Shown here in pieces: positions 1 through 12,531 of a DNA stretch of 64,000 nt. This DNA is from Aphelocoma coerulescens. Taxonomy: Eukaryota > Chordata > Aves > Passeriformes > Corvidae. The stretch is taken from positions 52,295,109 to 52,359,108 of the forward strand of contig NW_027184085.1 of NCBI RefSeq assembly GCF_041296385.1, given 5' to 3'. The notes beneath the pieces were generated by a model. It saw only the letters and a list, made by a program, of their open reading frames with translations. It had not been told where the DNA came from and ran no database searches. The first letter of the stretch is position 1; the number at the start of each line of letters is the position of its first letter. The position numbers and the translations under genes are program-made.

Positions 1-380
1 ACAACCAAGTAGTGTAAATAAAAATAGTTCTAACAGCCATCACCTGCAGCATGGAACTCCAAGCGAGAAAACAGATTCATCACCATGGCTGTGAGACCAC
101 TCAAGCCCTTTATGCCGTGACCCTGAAGCTCATTAGCTTCTCTCAGATGCCATTTTGAAGCTCTAAACCCTTCTTGCTGATTCCCCAAAATTCAAAACTC
201 CATGTCCATGGGCCTTTGCACTGGTTTCTACCCCTGTTTCTGGACACATCCTAAATAACTCCTTCAAATATCCACTGCCCTTCCTTCTGATACAATTTTC
301 CCTCTGCAGCATTTATGATCACAGGGTGTACTTGTGCACATCCCTCTTTTCATGATCACATAAGTATATACAGGTTCACA

Positions 381-424
381 CTCAATGACCCCTGTGGGTC
401 CCTTCCAACTCAGGATATTCTGTG
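381..424 (+). mobile_element. CR1 LINE 3'-terminal fragment
   Basis: The sequence reads GGGTCCCTTCCAACTCAGGA and then ATTCTGTG, which is the avian CR1 3' UTR end and one copy of its 8-bp terminal repeat in sense orientation. Only about 45 bp can be recognised and the 5' side fades into unique sequence, so the left edge is approximate. It abuts a second CR1 fragment in the opposite orientation. Confidence 0.7.
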
Positions 425-640
425 GTAGAGATGGAAGGGACCGCTGGAGACGGTCCAACCTCCCTGCTCCAGCAGGGTCCTCTAGAGCATGTTACTCAGA
501 ATTATGTACAGATGGTTCTTGAATATCTCCAGGGAAGAAAACTTCACAACATGTCTGGGAAGCCTGTTCCAATGCTCAGTCAACCCTCACACCAAAAAAG
601 TTTTCCTCATGTTCATGTTGATACCATGATGATTTTTTGC
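425..640 (-). mobile_element. CR1 LINE 3' fragment, reversed
   Basis: Read on the + strand this is the complement of the CR1 3' region: GATGGAAGGGACC near the end, then the conserved stretch about a cluster of CCTGCTCCAGCAGGGTC, then CTCCAGGGAAGAAAACTTCA and AAGCCTGTTCCAATGCTCAG. This matches the part of avian CR1 that encodes the C-terminus of ORF2 and the start of the 3' UTR. The terminal 8-bp repeats are missing, the copy is 5'-truncated, and similarity fades near 640. The 88-codon open frame across it is a by-product of the repeat. Confidence 0.8.
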
Positions 641-767
641 CTTTTCTTTTATACCTGTTATACCTTTTTACAACTTCTGTATTCTTAGTGCTTTTTGCCT
701 ACATTCTTGGACTTGTTTGTTCAGCTAGAAGACTAAACATTTTAGAAGCTTCGTAGGTAGAAGATAG

Positions 768-1080
768 TGTGCCCCAGACCCCAAGGTCCTCTCCAGAGCA
801 CATCCTGTAAACTAAGATAGAACCATCCAGGGGAAGGCTCCTTGGGGAGGGGGGGCTCATTTGAGCCTCTCATTGGGGAATCTTTGATAGATATGCTAAT
901 TAATAAGACCTATAATGTTGTACCAGATCTTTTGTGGGGGTGTGCATTGTGGTGTGCATTGAGGTGCGTTTGACCTGGACATAGTGCACCTAAGGATCCT
1001 TAAAATAAATATCAAGGTAAAATCCCTTTTTCCTTTCTAACCATGTTTGACTCTTGATTTTAAGACCAGGAAAAGGCATT
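768..1080 (+). mobile_element. Putative solo LTR, ERV-like, sense orientation
   Basis: This block begins TGTGCCCCAGACCCCAAGG and contains an AATAAA signal at 1004-1009, followed by a short downstream region ending near TTTTAAGACCAGGAAAAGGCA. The layout (TG start, about 240 bp of U3, polyadenylation signal, then a short U5) fits a small avian ERV LTR. No clear target-site duplication is visible and the 3' edge is uncertain. It could be an older, degraded copy or another repeat class. Confidence 0.45.
1004..1009 (+). promoter_or_regulatory. LTR polyadenylation signal AATAAA
   Basis: A canonical AATAAA hexamer sits about 240 bp into the LTR-like block, where the R region would end. It supports the sense orientation of that block. 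Confidence 0.4.
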
Positions 1081-2287
1081 AATGTGGAATGTCCGGTGTT
1101 CCAGTTTCTGCACTTTGTCTCACATCCTAATAGGTCTCAAATTCTTCTTGGCAATGACCTCTTCCACAAAAGGAAAATTATCTTTAAGAAAGAGAGCAAT
1201 ACTGACACCACGAGCCCTTTTGACCCACACAACTCATCATAAAAAAAAGGACAGTCTGTGCTGAGGGATAAAATAATCTTCATAATTTGTAATCCCAGTG
1301 GTTGTCTGTCTTTCAAGATGTCTTTTATATTGTACCTGATGGTGGTTTTAATACTGTGCCCAAAATCACTGTCTCTATACTGAAATAATAAACCACATAT
1401 GCTGAAGCTAGGTACAAGCTGAACTCTCCTTTTCTATTTGGTTGCTGTAATGTAGATGGAGGCTGGTCTTAATCTTCAGAGATTTAGCTCTAGAAGGGAT
1501 TTCAAGATTCACAAATGAAAAGGGATTTGACTATATTAATCTAACCTCAGATGGAAGAGCTACCATGGTGACAAATGCCTTTGTTGAGCAACCAGCCATG
1601 ACTGGAATCAAAACTTTCATAACTTTCTTAACAACAAAGCTATACAAGCAGAGTTCTCAAGAAGGCTTTCAGTTTTCATAAATTTCAGGTACAGTAACTG
1701 TAATTCTGTAAATTCTTTTTTGTCATGACTGTGAATACTTACTATACAACTACTCTTAAAATATTTTTTCCTTTCTCTACTATACATGATAATTTTATTA
1801 TAACAGTTTTTAATAGTTATTGTGTGCACTTTTCTCCCAGCTGTCCAATGTAACATAAGTTCAAATGTAATGTTTTTCTTCAAATCTCTAAAAATCTTGA
1901 AGGAGTAAAATTTTAAAAGTTAGTGAAAACATAAAGAGAAGAGTTGTACTTTGAAAATTAGTTTAATTTGACATTTAGTACTTGTGTTTTCCAGTAAGGT
2001 TGATAGGTATGAAGGCATGCTTAAAGTAATATATTTTTATGCATTGCAAATGTGTATGGCATTGCTAACAAATGTTTATGTAACACAGCAAGGATAAATA
2101 TATTTTTTCTCGTCATTGTATTTAGAAATTTGTACAGGACTATACCTACTGTTTTCAGGATGTACAGAAGGGAGGTCTTGATCTTCCATAACTGCTGATA
2201 TCCTAAGAAAAAAGAGTGTTTTAGGTGGACCAGGGGTAGCATTTGGAAACTAAGCACAGTCAATTGTATGCTTACATTACTCTAATT

Positions 2288-2335
2288 TGAAGACCTTTAA
2301 ATACATATATAAGAAGACCTATAAATACATATACA
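2288..2335. repeat. Two-copy tandem duplication, 24-bp unit
   Basis: Two adjacent units start GAAGACCT and continue TAAATACATATA, differing at a few positions (TTT versus ATA after GAAGACC, and the last bases). Confidence 0.7.
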
Positions 2336-3100
2336 AATGGTGCCTTAGGGAAACCGCATACACAGAAGTTTAATTAAAGGCCAGTGCAAGTTCACATACA
2401 TGAAAATACTCAAATGTTTCAACAGCACAGTAAAGTTTTCTAAGCCAAGTTTTTAAAAAAGGACATGCTGTGAGACTGACATGCATGCATTCATGGAAGA
2501 AGGACCTATAATAAGAATATTTTCAAGGAAGAAAATGGCCTCTGTAGGACATTAGTTGCTAGACTGCTGTTTTAAACTTCTCCCAGCTACCTTGAATACA
2601 CAGGTAACTAGTGTCCCGTTTAGTTTCTCAGTGTTGCTAGGGTAACAAAGCTGCTAGAATTAAGGTACAACATGATGTTGCCACATTTGAAGGTAGAGTT
2701 AACACTGAATATTTCACCTACAGGAGATAGTGACAGAGCAGCAGATCCACTAAAACCAGGCCCAAAAACAATAAAAGAAATCATTATTTCCTCTGTGGCA
2801 GAATAGCACAGAATTGCTTCACACAGAAGTCCCAGGAGCACAGGGTTTATGGGGATAGAACAGAAATTTCAGGCTAATCTGAAGCACTTGACATGGGGTG
2901 TGGAGCTGCATTCTGACCCCTGGCCACTGGTTTCCTTCCCATCAAAACAAAGACTTAAGGATGGTGGATTTGGAAACAGACCCAGATCCAAGCCCTCACC
3001 TCACTCTCAGCACAGAAATCAACTGCAGCCAAAGTACACACCTGAAGAATGATTTGGAAACAACTGCTGGGCTCCACACATTTCACCCTGACCGCAGTGA

Positions 3101-3144
3101 AAAGGAATATCTGTTAAGCTTCCAAAGGAATACCTGTTAAGCTC
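3101..3144. repeat. Two-copy tandem duplication, ~23-bp unit
   Basis: The unit AAAGGAATATCTGTTAAGCT is followed directly by AAAGGAATACCTGTTAAGCT after a short TCC spacer. There is one internal T/C difference. Confidence 0.75.
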
Positions 3145-6100
3145 AAAGAACAGGAGAATAGGTGAAACTAGGATTCACAAGCATTGTGAATAAAAGTGAA
3201 GGGAAAAGGTAAGTGGATAATTATCTGCAGAGAAGATATAAAAAAAATGTGGAACTATTATTTATATTGAGGGGAGTAATACACAAATTCTTCCAGCTTC
3301 CATAAGAAGGAAAATATCCCAGAATAAACAGCATAACCATGTATATTTTGAGAAGAAAGTTAGCAGAGGCCACAGTGTTCTATTTGTTATTTGCTATCTT
3401 GCAAAAACTTTCTAAAATCCAAATGCTTGGAGTTTTCTAAACTACCATGGAGAGACTTTCTTTTAGATATTTTCAGAAAATTGGAGATATATATGTATTT
3501 CACAAGAATGATGGGAACTTAATGCAAGTTATTATAGCAACTTGCATGAAACAAACCATATATGCAATATAAAGTATAATGAATTGAATTTCAAATAGTG
3601 ACACTTCTCACTGCAGAAATGCTAGATGAGTGGGGAAACAGAAGACATGTAAAGCATGTATATAAATAATTTAGGAGTCAAAGTGTAGGACTATGGATGA
3701 GGACAATGCATCAGTATCAGTCTTCACCCCCCAAATTTACTTCTTTTTACCGTAAAATTGCTTTATAGCACTCTGCAAGTATGAAAAAAGTAGTGTTTAA
3801 TTAATTTATTCACACAATAAGGGGCATGAGAAATATAGAAAAATGGCTTGCTGCAAATATTAAATTTGAAACTGATTCACATTTGATGTAATAAATGTAC
3901 CTTCTGGAATCACACCTTCTCTCCTAAAAATTCCTCTCCTGTGCTTTTAAATTCAACTCAGACATATCTAAAGGTCAATAGCTTGCCTAACACCCAAAAT
4001 GGCAGTTCTAGAGGAAAACTAATGAGGTCTCCATTTCTATTATTTCCCAGACATAGTCGGCAGTTCACAAACTGATCATAGCTTGAACTGTTTTTCCAGT
4101 AAATTCGCCATAAAGCTTCTTGGTCCACTTTTGAAAGCAAATGATTTCCCATAGAGTTCACTGATGAGATCTAGGTAATACTAACAGAGAAATAACAAAA
4201 TCATCTTATAAAAAGAAAGTAATTGCAGCTGCTATTTTTTTAAAAACAACAACAACAAAACTAAGAAACACACCAAAAACAACCCCACAACCTCCCTCCC
4301 CCAACAACTCTGTTTTCTTTTTTTTTAATTCCCCCTTTCTTTTTTTACAGCAGAATATCTGAAGTGTCTGTAGTATTTTGGCCGCTGTTGATGCCAAAGG
4401 TCTGATGTACTTGAGAAGTGGCTTACTGGCAAGGTTTACAGAACTTGACGGATATGCCAAGGCTAGTCTATAAATAATATTAAATAGCAACCTGTTTTTC
4501 CCCACCTCCCTTTCTGTGAAATGTTGCCTGAATTTGAATAATAAATCTTAAAAGGGACAGCTGTCTTGGTATTTGAAAACCCTCTGATACATTTTTAAGC
4601 CTACATACGGTATATTTTCTGAACTAAAAAGGTATTGCCTCTTTGGAACTGAAAAGCTGTATAATATAAGGAAGCTATATCATTCAAGTAACATGAAATA
4701 AATCTCATTAGTACAGACTCCACAGTAATTTAACCAAGACAGTGTCTTTTAGATTGATTAAATGAAAATCAAAGGAAAATATGTGCTAGTTTATCTGCAA
4801 AGTAAGAACAATTGCAAAGGATAAAGTATTTAAAATAAAGAAGCCTTAAAATCCCAGTTGTGGCCTTGTACAACATTCACATGATATTTCAAATCTAAAA
4901 TTGATTCTGTACCTTTTGTTTCTCACCTAAGTTCAATTTTTCAATAGAAACAAAACCAAATATGGTCAGTTAATTAAATTTAAAGAGCACAGGTCATAAC
5001 TCAGTATGACGTGGTTTTCAACAAAACAGGTCTAAATTCTGGCAGCATGATCCCTAAATTCTCCTTTATACCAGAGACCACAGGCTGTCTATTGTAAAGA
5101 AACCTCAATTCTAAAGCAAGTCTCAGAATCATGTATAAGAGCATAAATGCATAAAAATGGAGGCATAAATCTGAGATTCCAAGTAAATGGAAAATAAAAA
5201 GGGTGAATGAGAGGCATGGATCATTTTCCGTATTTCTAAGTGTTTGGTTTAAACTCAGAAATATGTGTGCAAGGAGTGAAAATGGTCCAAACCACAATTT
5301 TTGGCTGTACTAGATAATAAGTAAGGACTTTTTTCTCTAACAGATGAAGAGAGTAGTGTCTTTTTCAGGTGAGTTAGTGTCTATATTTGTTTTCATATTT
5401 ACAAGACATCTTATAATGTCATGGAGCTGAACACCAATATCACATCCAAAAAATAGCAGTAGAAATGCATTTCAACAAGGTAGAATGGCAGTTTGGGGAT
5501 AGTAGAGCTAGTGCTTAAGCTGAGTTTTAAGTGTAGATTCTTATACTTCTGTGATAGAGGCAGATATTCATCCCCAGGTAGGGGCAGTAATTATGCCATG
5601 CATAAGGGACTGCATTCAAAGACAGAAAACAAATCAGAGATAGCAAAGATTTTTACCTTAAATCATTCAGAAACATTCAGGAACACAACTTCAACAGTAT
5701 TGTCCATTGACTGTTAATAACACTGATACAGACCAAGGTTGCAGCCCACTTTTTCCTAAGTCAATGCACACTGAATTTCAAGTCTTTCTCTTTCATCTGG
5801 AATTCAGATCCAGTGTTTTCTTGGGAATTGAGTGCTTTCTCTCCTTGCCAACTTGGTATGCAACACATGGGCAGGGTGAGGGAAGTAAAAGGAGTATTTT
5901 GGAAAGTTTGCATAAGGTTTGAGCAGTGCAGACACGATGAATTTCCTTCACCTTTCTTTTTGCAAGTAGAATATTTCTGTAACAATTTGACTCATATAGA
6001 TACAAATTTAAGCAAGTGTAAGTGATGAACCATTACAAATTACAACCTATTTGTATCTCTGTAGTGGGCATGTCAGATCACATGAGCAAATACACTTTAA

Positions 6101-7169
6101 TATCCACAAAACATGTAATGAAAATTAATCACGTGTAATAGAGTAAACAAGGAACAAAATCTGCAATCTTTAAAATAAAATGGGAGTGCTTTTTTTGTTT
6201 AAATTTGACACAGTTCATAGTTCACAGTTGATAGTTCATGTGTTCAGTTGTGTACTCTTTAGTCATTTCTTATTTTTAAAGAACTCCAATAGTTTGAATT
6301 TTCCCACTAGTATAGCGTAACTTGGAACTTTTGTTTTGTAATTTCTTATTAAAGCAAGTAAACACACTGAAGAATTGCTACCTCAGACTTCTGCCCTCCA
6401 AGTTTAAACATGCCGAGGCTGATAGAGAGCAATTGAACTCTACTGTATAACATCATAATGCCATAGCAACAGAGATGAGATCATATTTTGCAAACAAAAT
6501 TGACAGCTAGATGAGACTCACTATCAGTGGCCATGCCATTCATACAAAATGGTTTGAAAAACATCATGATATGGCAACATGATAAGCAACACAAGATTAA
6601 AGCCACTGGATCAGTGTGTAGCAAATTCACTAGCTGGCACTAAAGACTTCAGCTGAACTTTCAACACAGTTATGGAAAAAAAAATCCCTTTTCCCTCAAC
6701 AGGAAAAACACAATTTTATCTTTTTCCTTCTCTTTTTTTCCCCCTGAATGCTGCATTTTTTAGTTTTGGTTTTTTATGAGTTTGTTTTAACAATCTCATC
6801 AGAAGACACCAGTCATTTAATTTATTGAAGCAAAGTAACTGACCCATTGATTAGGACTATATAATACAAGAAGCTGAAAATCAGGAAGGTGTATATCTGA
6901 ATTATTCTTATTTATTGATCTGTCGTCCATTTGTCAGCTTTCTGATGAAATTGTTTAAAAAATATTCCTACTGCAAATTGAAATGCAAGTTAACCACTTT
7001 CAATCTATCATATTATTACTTGCACTATTTATAACTACACAGCTGAGTTTCAATTCTGATACTATTTCACATTCAGATGTAGAATGCTGCTGGATAAAAT
7101 GCATTGGCTACTTGTTGTTGAATTGGTTAGTATTGAAAATTAGCCTCAAATAAACCCTTCCCTCAAATA

Positions 7170-7170
7170 C

Positions 7171-7216
<46 letters not shown>
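7170..7216. repeat. (TA)n microsatellite
   Basis: About 47 bp of alternating AT with two C interruptions at the left end, likely variable in length. Confidence 0.9.
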
Positions 7217-7218
<2 letters not shown>

Positions 7219-8546
7219 CCTGAATTGTTCCATATTTTTAAATAGTTCTATACTTATAATAACAATAATCATTGTAAGAATTTCGAGAGAAGCAGACTTA
7301 TCTCATTATAATAGGACAAGTCTAGTACAGAGGAATTAAGTTTAAAAAAACCCCAAACTCATTGTAGCTGTGAATCTGTCCAGGACCCCTGAAAATACTT
7401 TTTAAAAAGGAATGTTTGTGTTATTTAACAAACTGTCTTAATCCTGTGCCTCTTTCTTATTTAACTGGTAAATATGGGAAGACCATGAGCACACTTTTTT
7501 CACCTCTTTATCAAAAATAGGTGAACGGTACAATTAAGTAAGAAACAATGTATTCCATACAAAGTAAACATGTAGTGGATATTAAATTTGGGACCAAAAA
7601 ATCCCTGGCAATATACACACTGCTCTGTCAGAACACATTTAAGACTCATTATAAGGTCCAAGTTCTTCTTCCCATTTCATGTAAAATATCCAAAAATACT
7701 GTTGCCGTGAACCTTGGTTAAACTGTGCCTAGTATACCTGTTCCCATCATGATGCGTATGTGACACTTGTTAAGTGTTATTTGGTTTTTTCAATAACAAC
7801 ATACACTCACTGTACACCAACATGTTAGATTGCTTTCTCCACTCTTTATTTTTACTTTCATTACTGTTAGTGAAGTACTACTTAAGGTTATTTTGTGCTG
7901 CTGTTGCAAATTCATGGTACATGTTTCTTATTTATGGAACTTTTCAAAATTGTATTTTATTTTTAACATTACAGCTTCTTTAGGATTTGATAATTTTTTT
8001 ACATGTGATTAATCTGTTTAAACATATTGTTATATATGTTATCTAAAAAAGGTTGTCAGTTATAAGCATAGGCAGAAATAATGCACATGATGTAGGGGGT
8101 CAGACAGGGTGATTTCAAAATCAGATATTGTACATTAAATTACTAATAAAGAAGGCAAATGAGGGGAAAGAAAATAATAAGTAATTCCCTTAATAATTTT
8201 CCCCTTTTACAATGACACCTAGTATTAAGTTGGATATTTATTGATTCTTGTTACTGAAATTTGAGCTCCAAACATATTTTGTTTTGTGGATAGACAGACA
8301 AGATTGCTAAGTTATTAAGACAGGTACAAGGTTATAAAGCAATTATATGAAAAAAGCTGTGTTCTTCTACTTCTGAAAATTAAATTTCTGATTAGTTTAA
8401 TCATCCATTTTTATTGATGAAATATCCTTAACCTTTTGCTATAATAAATGCTCTTATACACCCACTCACATGAGTAAGCAGTTCAGAAATAGCAAATGCA
8501 AAGAAAGGTAGAAGAGGATAAGAAGGAACAAAGACCTTTATTCCTC

Positions 8547-8567
8547 ATGTTGTCTAGTAGACAACAT
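8547..8567. repeat. Short inverted repeat
   Basis: ATGTTGTCT and its exact complement flank an AGT loop (9-bp stem, 3-nt loop). It may be chance in AT-rich DNA. Confidence 0.5.
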
Positions 8568-11500
8568 TTTCTTTCTGTTGCTACATCAGATTGAATTGGG
8601 GTTGTCAGCTTCTCTTGTGATGTGTTCTCTGTTTCAAATCAATTCATAGTTGTCCTAATGAGAAGTATGGTTGCTAGACACATGAAAAATCTTGGCTCAA
8701 GGATCCATCAGTGTTATTGATTTGCTAGATTAACATATCAGGATGGAAAGAAGGATGAACATAAATGAAAAAGAATCCCAGGAGTCACACTCAGAAAACC
8801 TGTTTTACGCAGTTTTACAACCACAGTCCTACTAGATGTTTTTCTAGTCTGTCCCTTATGCAGCTTTCCACTGATATTACTAATGTGTTTGGTATTATCA
8901 ACATTGTCAATCAATATTAATAGTATATTTACAAACAAATACTTTGCATTTACACAGTTTCAGTCTCTATAAGATCACTTGCCCTGCCTGAAAGATGGAT
9001 GAACTTCACAGTATGTTTAGCAAGAGGTCGCATTCAGAAAGCTGCAGTGGGTTTTGCCTTTGCACCTACCCCTACTGTAATCTTAAGAGTTTTACTGATT
9101 TGTGCACTCTAATTACTATTGTCATTCCTTGGTGTTTCTGGCTACTATCATCACAGCTCTGTGCTTTCATTTTTGTATAGTGAGTTCAGAAAGAATATAA
9201 ATATAAAGGTATAGAGGCAGGTAAATAGAGTGATTGGTGGTGTGGGAAAGCTTGCAGCAGGAGAAGAATTAAATAAGAGAAATTCAACTCTAAGGAAAGT
9301 GATGTGTTGAAATTCATCCCTGCCTTGGTCTTTTATACTCCTTAGATTTCACCAAAAACAATACCTTCTATGTTCTTTTGCCATGCTATAATATGGGGAT
9401 GCTTATGAAAACAAAAGCCAAAAATCAAGAAAGCAGAGAGAGAGTATAGCACTGCTGTGGGTTGATAGTGAGTTATAAGATACAGCAAGTATCTAGAAAC
9501 AAAAAAAAAAGCAGTGTTTGTGGATTGTCTCATGTAACAGTGCTTTGTACATATCTTTGAGTCATGACACGAGAGAAAGAGAAGCCACTCAGAAAATTCT
9601 CATCATTAAGTAAAAAGACAGCTTTGCCTTGTCATCATCTGAATACAGTATTTATATTTCAGCCAGATCCGCCTGACCAAACTACTTACCAAAGTAAGTG
9701 AGATGACCTTTAAGGAAAATACCTTTCATTTCTAAATCTAGAGAGTAAATTGACAATATAAAGAAGAAGAAATGACAGAATTGTCAAAGATAATGCCATA
9801 TTTACAAGCAATATGGAAGGATGAGTGAATTGCTACACTCAATATATAAGAATACCTGTTTTGATACCTAAATATTTGGGTATTCAGTAATGCAGCCCTA
9901 CTGAATGTATTAATACAACTGCTCCAAAGGATGATCTTCTACATTTTCTTACATAGGTCAAATTGACTTTCATTTTGTGCACATTTGGTATATAGGAAGA
10001 GTGGTCTTTTAGTGGTGATAATGCATACATAATATTTCTCTCAAAATTAAACACATATGGAAAGTTATGGCATGATAACTATAGTTGTCTAACATACAAA
10101 GCATTCCTTCAACATGTTAACACAGTTGCACAGACACCTGCTATTGCGATGAATACACTTTGCAACTGAGACAGTCTAGACTTTAACTGTGACAGAAGGA
10201 GAGAAATACAATTCCCTTCTCTATCCTAATCCACATCTTCCTCATTTCTTCTGCTTCCTTTTATGTCTTTGGCGTTCTTCCAGGCTTCTCTCAGAATATT
10301 AAATTCAGTTCCTAACACACTCTTAAAAAAACCCTGCTCACATTTTTTTTTATTTTCTTGATGTTCAACTGTTGAACAGTTTGAAAGCAAGATCTATTAG
10401 CTTCCAGAGCCAGTCTGAAAAGAGGCTGGAGTACAAAGCTAGATCAGTTTCTTCTTATTTCAGCAATGGGAAAACACCAGCCTGGGTAAAGTAATTGTTG
10501 TGTAAACTTACAGTTTTCTAGTCAGAAAAATGAAACATGATAGGATCCAAACAAAATCAGTCTAATATCACTTAAATGCTGTAATCCCTATTGTGCAGCG
10601 GGGGAAGCCAATGCATGATAAATATATACTTTCTACAATGACACCTTAATAATTTTTTTCTATGAGAATGTGAGCTTTCCATATTTTTGGTCTTTTGATT
10701 TACTTAGAAAATTATCTTTGATTATGGTCAACATTCTGCCAGTTGGGAGATGAATGTACCTCTTCATGTTTGATGGTCCTTATGGAAATTAGCACTACTT
10801 GAAAAAAGATTCCATGCTGCAAGTGAACAGTCACAGTTACTAAATTATATTGACTGCCTTCCTGCAACTAAAAGGTCTAACCAAATTTGACACACAAGAT
10901 GTTTCCATCAGTGTCTACAAAGTTCATTATGTCACTGTTAATTTTTACTCTCCATAAAAAGAAGGGATTAGCATAATTCCTCTTAGGGGACCAAATAGCA
11001 TCTTAATGTTATATATCAATTCCTGTATTTTATCCAAGCCTGAGTGACTCTGAATTTAAAAACTGTTATTCAGATGTACAAAAAATGTCAGGGTTATCAC
11101 AATGTATTGCACAGCTGTAGTAATTCAGAATATAGTAGTATCATCGATGAAATAAAATAGTAAATGCAAATGAGAAAATTCCAAAACTGTTGGAACCCTG
11201 GGTTTAGAGAATTTAGGTTTCTGGGATATAATAATATATATATATGCAACAACGTGGAGGATTTTGGGTGTGGATTTGTTTTTCTTTTCTCCTTCTTCTT
11301 CACAAATCTGGGTGTTCTGGTATTGGGTCAACAAAACCGCAGTGTGGATCATGAATAGTTAGTTACTGGATTATAAGTAAAAACAAATTAGTTGGCATTC
11401 CATAAATGGGTGATTTGGACCTTAAAAGACGTTGGAAGTTAGAACTCACAGCCATTTGAACCGTGTTAACTAAGAGGCACATCCTGTGCAGCTGTGCTAT

Positions 11501-12205
11501 AGATAAGAAAATAATAAACATCTAAGTCTGAAGAACAACCTAGCGTCGTCTGCCTTTTAATCCAAACTGAGTAAAAGAACTCATGAAGCAAAAGTAGAGA
11601 AGAAAAGAAACAAAACAAGAGAAAATTAATACAAAACATGCACCACATTGGAAAAGCTGGTAGCTTCAGCAGTTATTGTGTCATTACCTAAGCCATTATA
11701 GCTGTCATCCACTTCTTCAGCTATTTTTCATACTCTCTACTCTTTACCTCTATGACTTTAACTCCTGGTCACCTTCTTGACACCAAAATATACTTTAGTC
11801 GCAACAATATTCCTTCTGGGCTTGGGTTTGTTGATTTGTTGGGTTTTGTTGGGTTTTTTTGCATATGTATGTTAAAATGAATTTTGAAGATTCTTTTCTT
11901 GTCTCAGGTGAGAATCATATTATTGACTTAGGTGGACCCAGTTAGACTATAATGTTTTCAAAGGGACATACGAGACGACTCATTTAACCACTCTTTTAAC
12001 TGCAGTAAGAAAATGTCCTATGAACTTACCAAGACCAAACAAAATCGTACATATTTTAGGGGACATTTCAAGGTGCTGTGCACAAAGAATTAAAATCATA
12101 AGAATAACTGAGCTCAGATTTCAGCTGTCTCTCAAGTGTTTTAGTGCTAGATTTAGCTTAGCAGGCTGTAGCTTCCTGAGACCTCAGTGGGGATGCTTAG
12201 GGCAA

Positions 12206-12531
12206 TGTGACCCAGTCGCTATCCTGTAGTCCATTTCAGACGGCCCCGCGATCTTGCTCTGGCAGCTAGCAGTGCTACAACCAGTGATGGCAAAGGAGGC
12301 GAGAAGGGTCTCCCATAGGGGTTTGAGAGGACTTTAATCACATCTTGCCCCTGCGATCCCCAGAGGCAGAGAGACCTCGTGATCCGGTCGCAGGTATGGT
12401 TTGTCAGGGGCTCAGGGGTGGTACATGGGCGGGGTTGGGGTACAGGAACCAATAGGGAGGACCCGAGGGAGTGTCCAGGACTAGGGGCAGGGCAGGGCAG
12501 GGCAGGGCAGGAGGGGAGGCATGGTGTCACA
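12206..12531 (-). mobile_element. GC-rich solo LTR, ERV-type, reversed
   Basis: A 326-bp GC-rich block rises abruptly out of AT-rich DNA. Its ends form a perfect 6-bp terminal inverted repeat (TGTGAC at the left, GTCACA at the right), that is TG...CA. On the minus strand it has a GC-rich U3 with short GGGCA repeats, then an ATTAAA signal (complement at 12333-12338), then a CpG-containing stretch ending at the left edge. This is the layout of a small avian ERVK/ERVL-like LTR. No target duplication is visible (left flank GGGCAA, right flank AAAGCC), so the ends may be slightly off or one flank may be altered. Open frames of up to 106 codons here are composition artefacts. Confidence 0.6.
12484..12512. 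repeat. (GGGCA)n short tandem repeat
   Basis: Five copies of GGGCA lie in a row near the U3 end of the reversed LTR. G-rich runs of three occur at regular spacing. Confidence 0.85.

Larger units (their letters stand above)
1081..12205. other. Unique AT-rich noncoding stretch
   Basis: About 11 kb with no recognisable gene, transposon domain or RNA gene. All open frames are under about 100 codons, are low-complexity or overlap in several frames, and show no family similarity I recognise. The stretch holds a TA microsatellite, two short tandem duplications and scattered A or T runs (listed separately). Old, highly diverged repeats may be present but cannot be seen by eye. Confidence 0.6.

Noticed and set aside
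6195..6250. Clustered ATAGTTCA/CAGTTCA words
   Set aside because: Irregular short words without a stable unit, too weak to call a tandem repeat.
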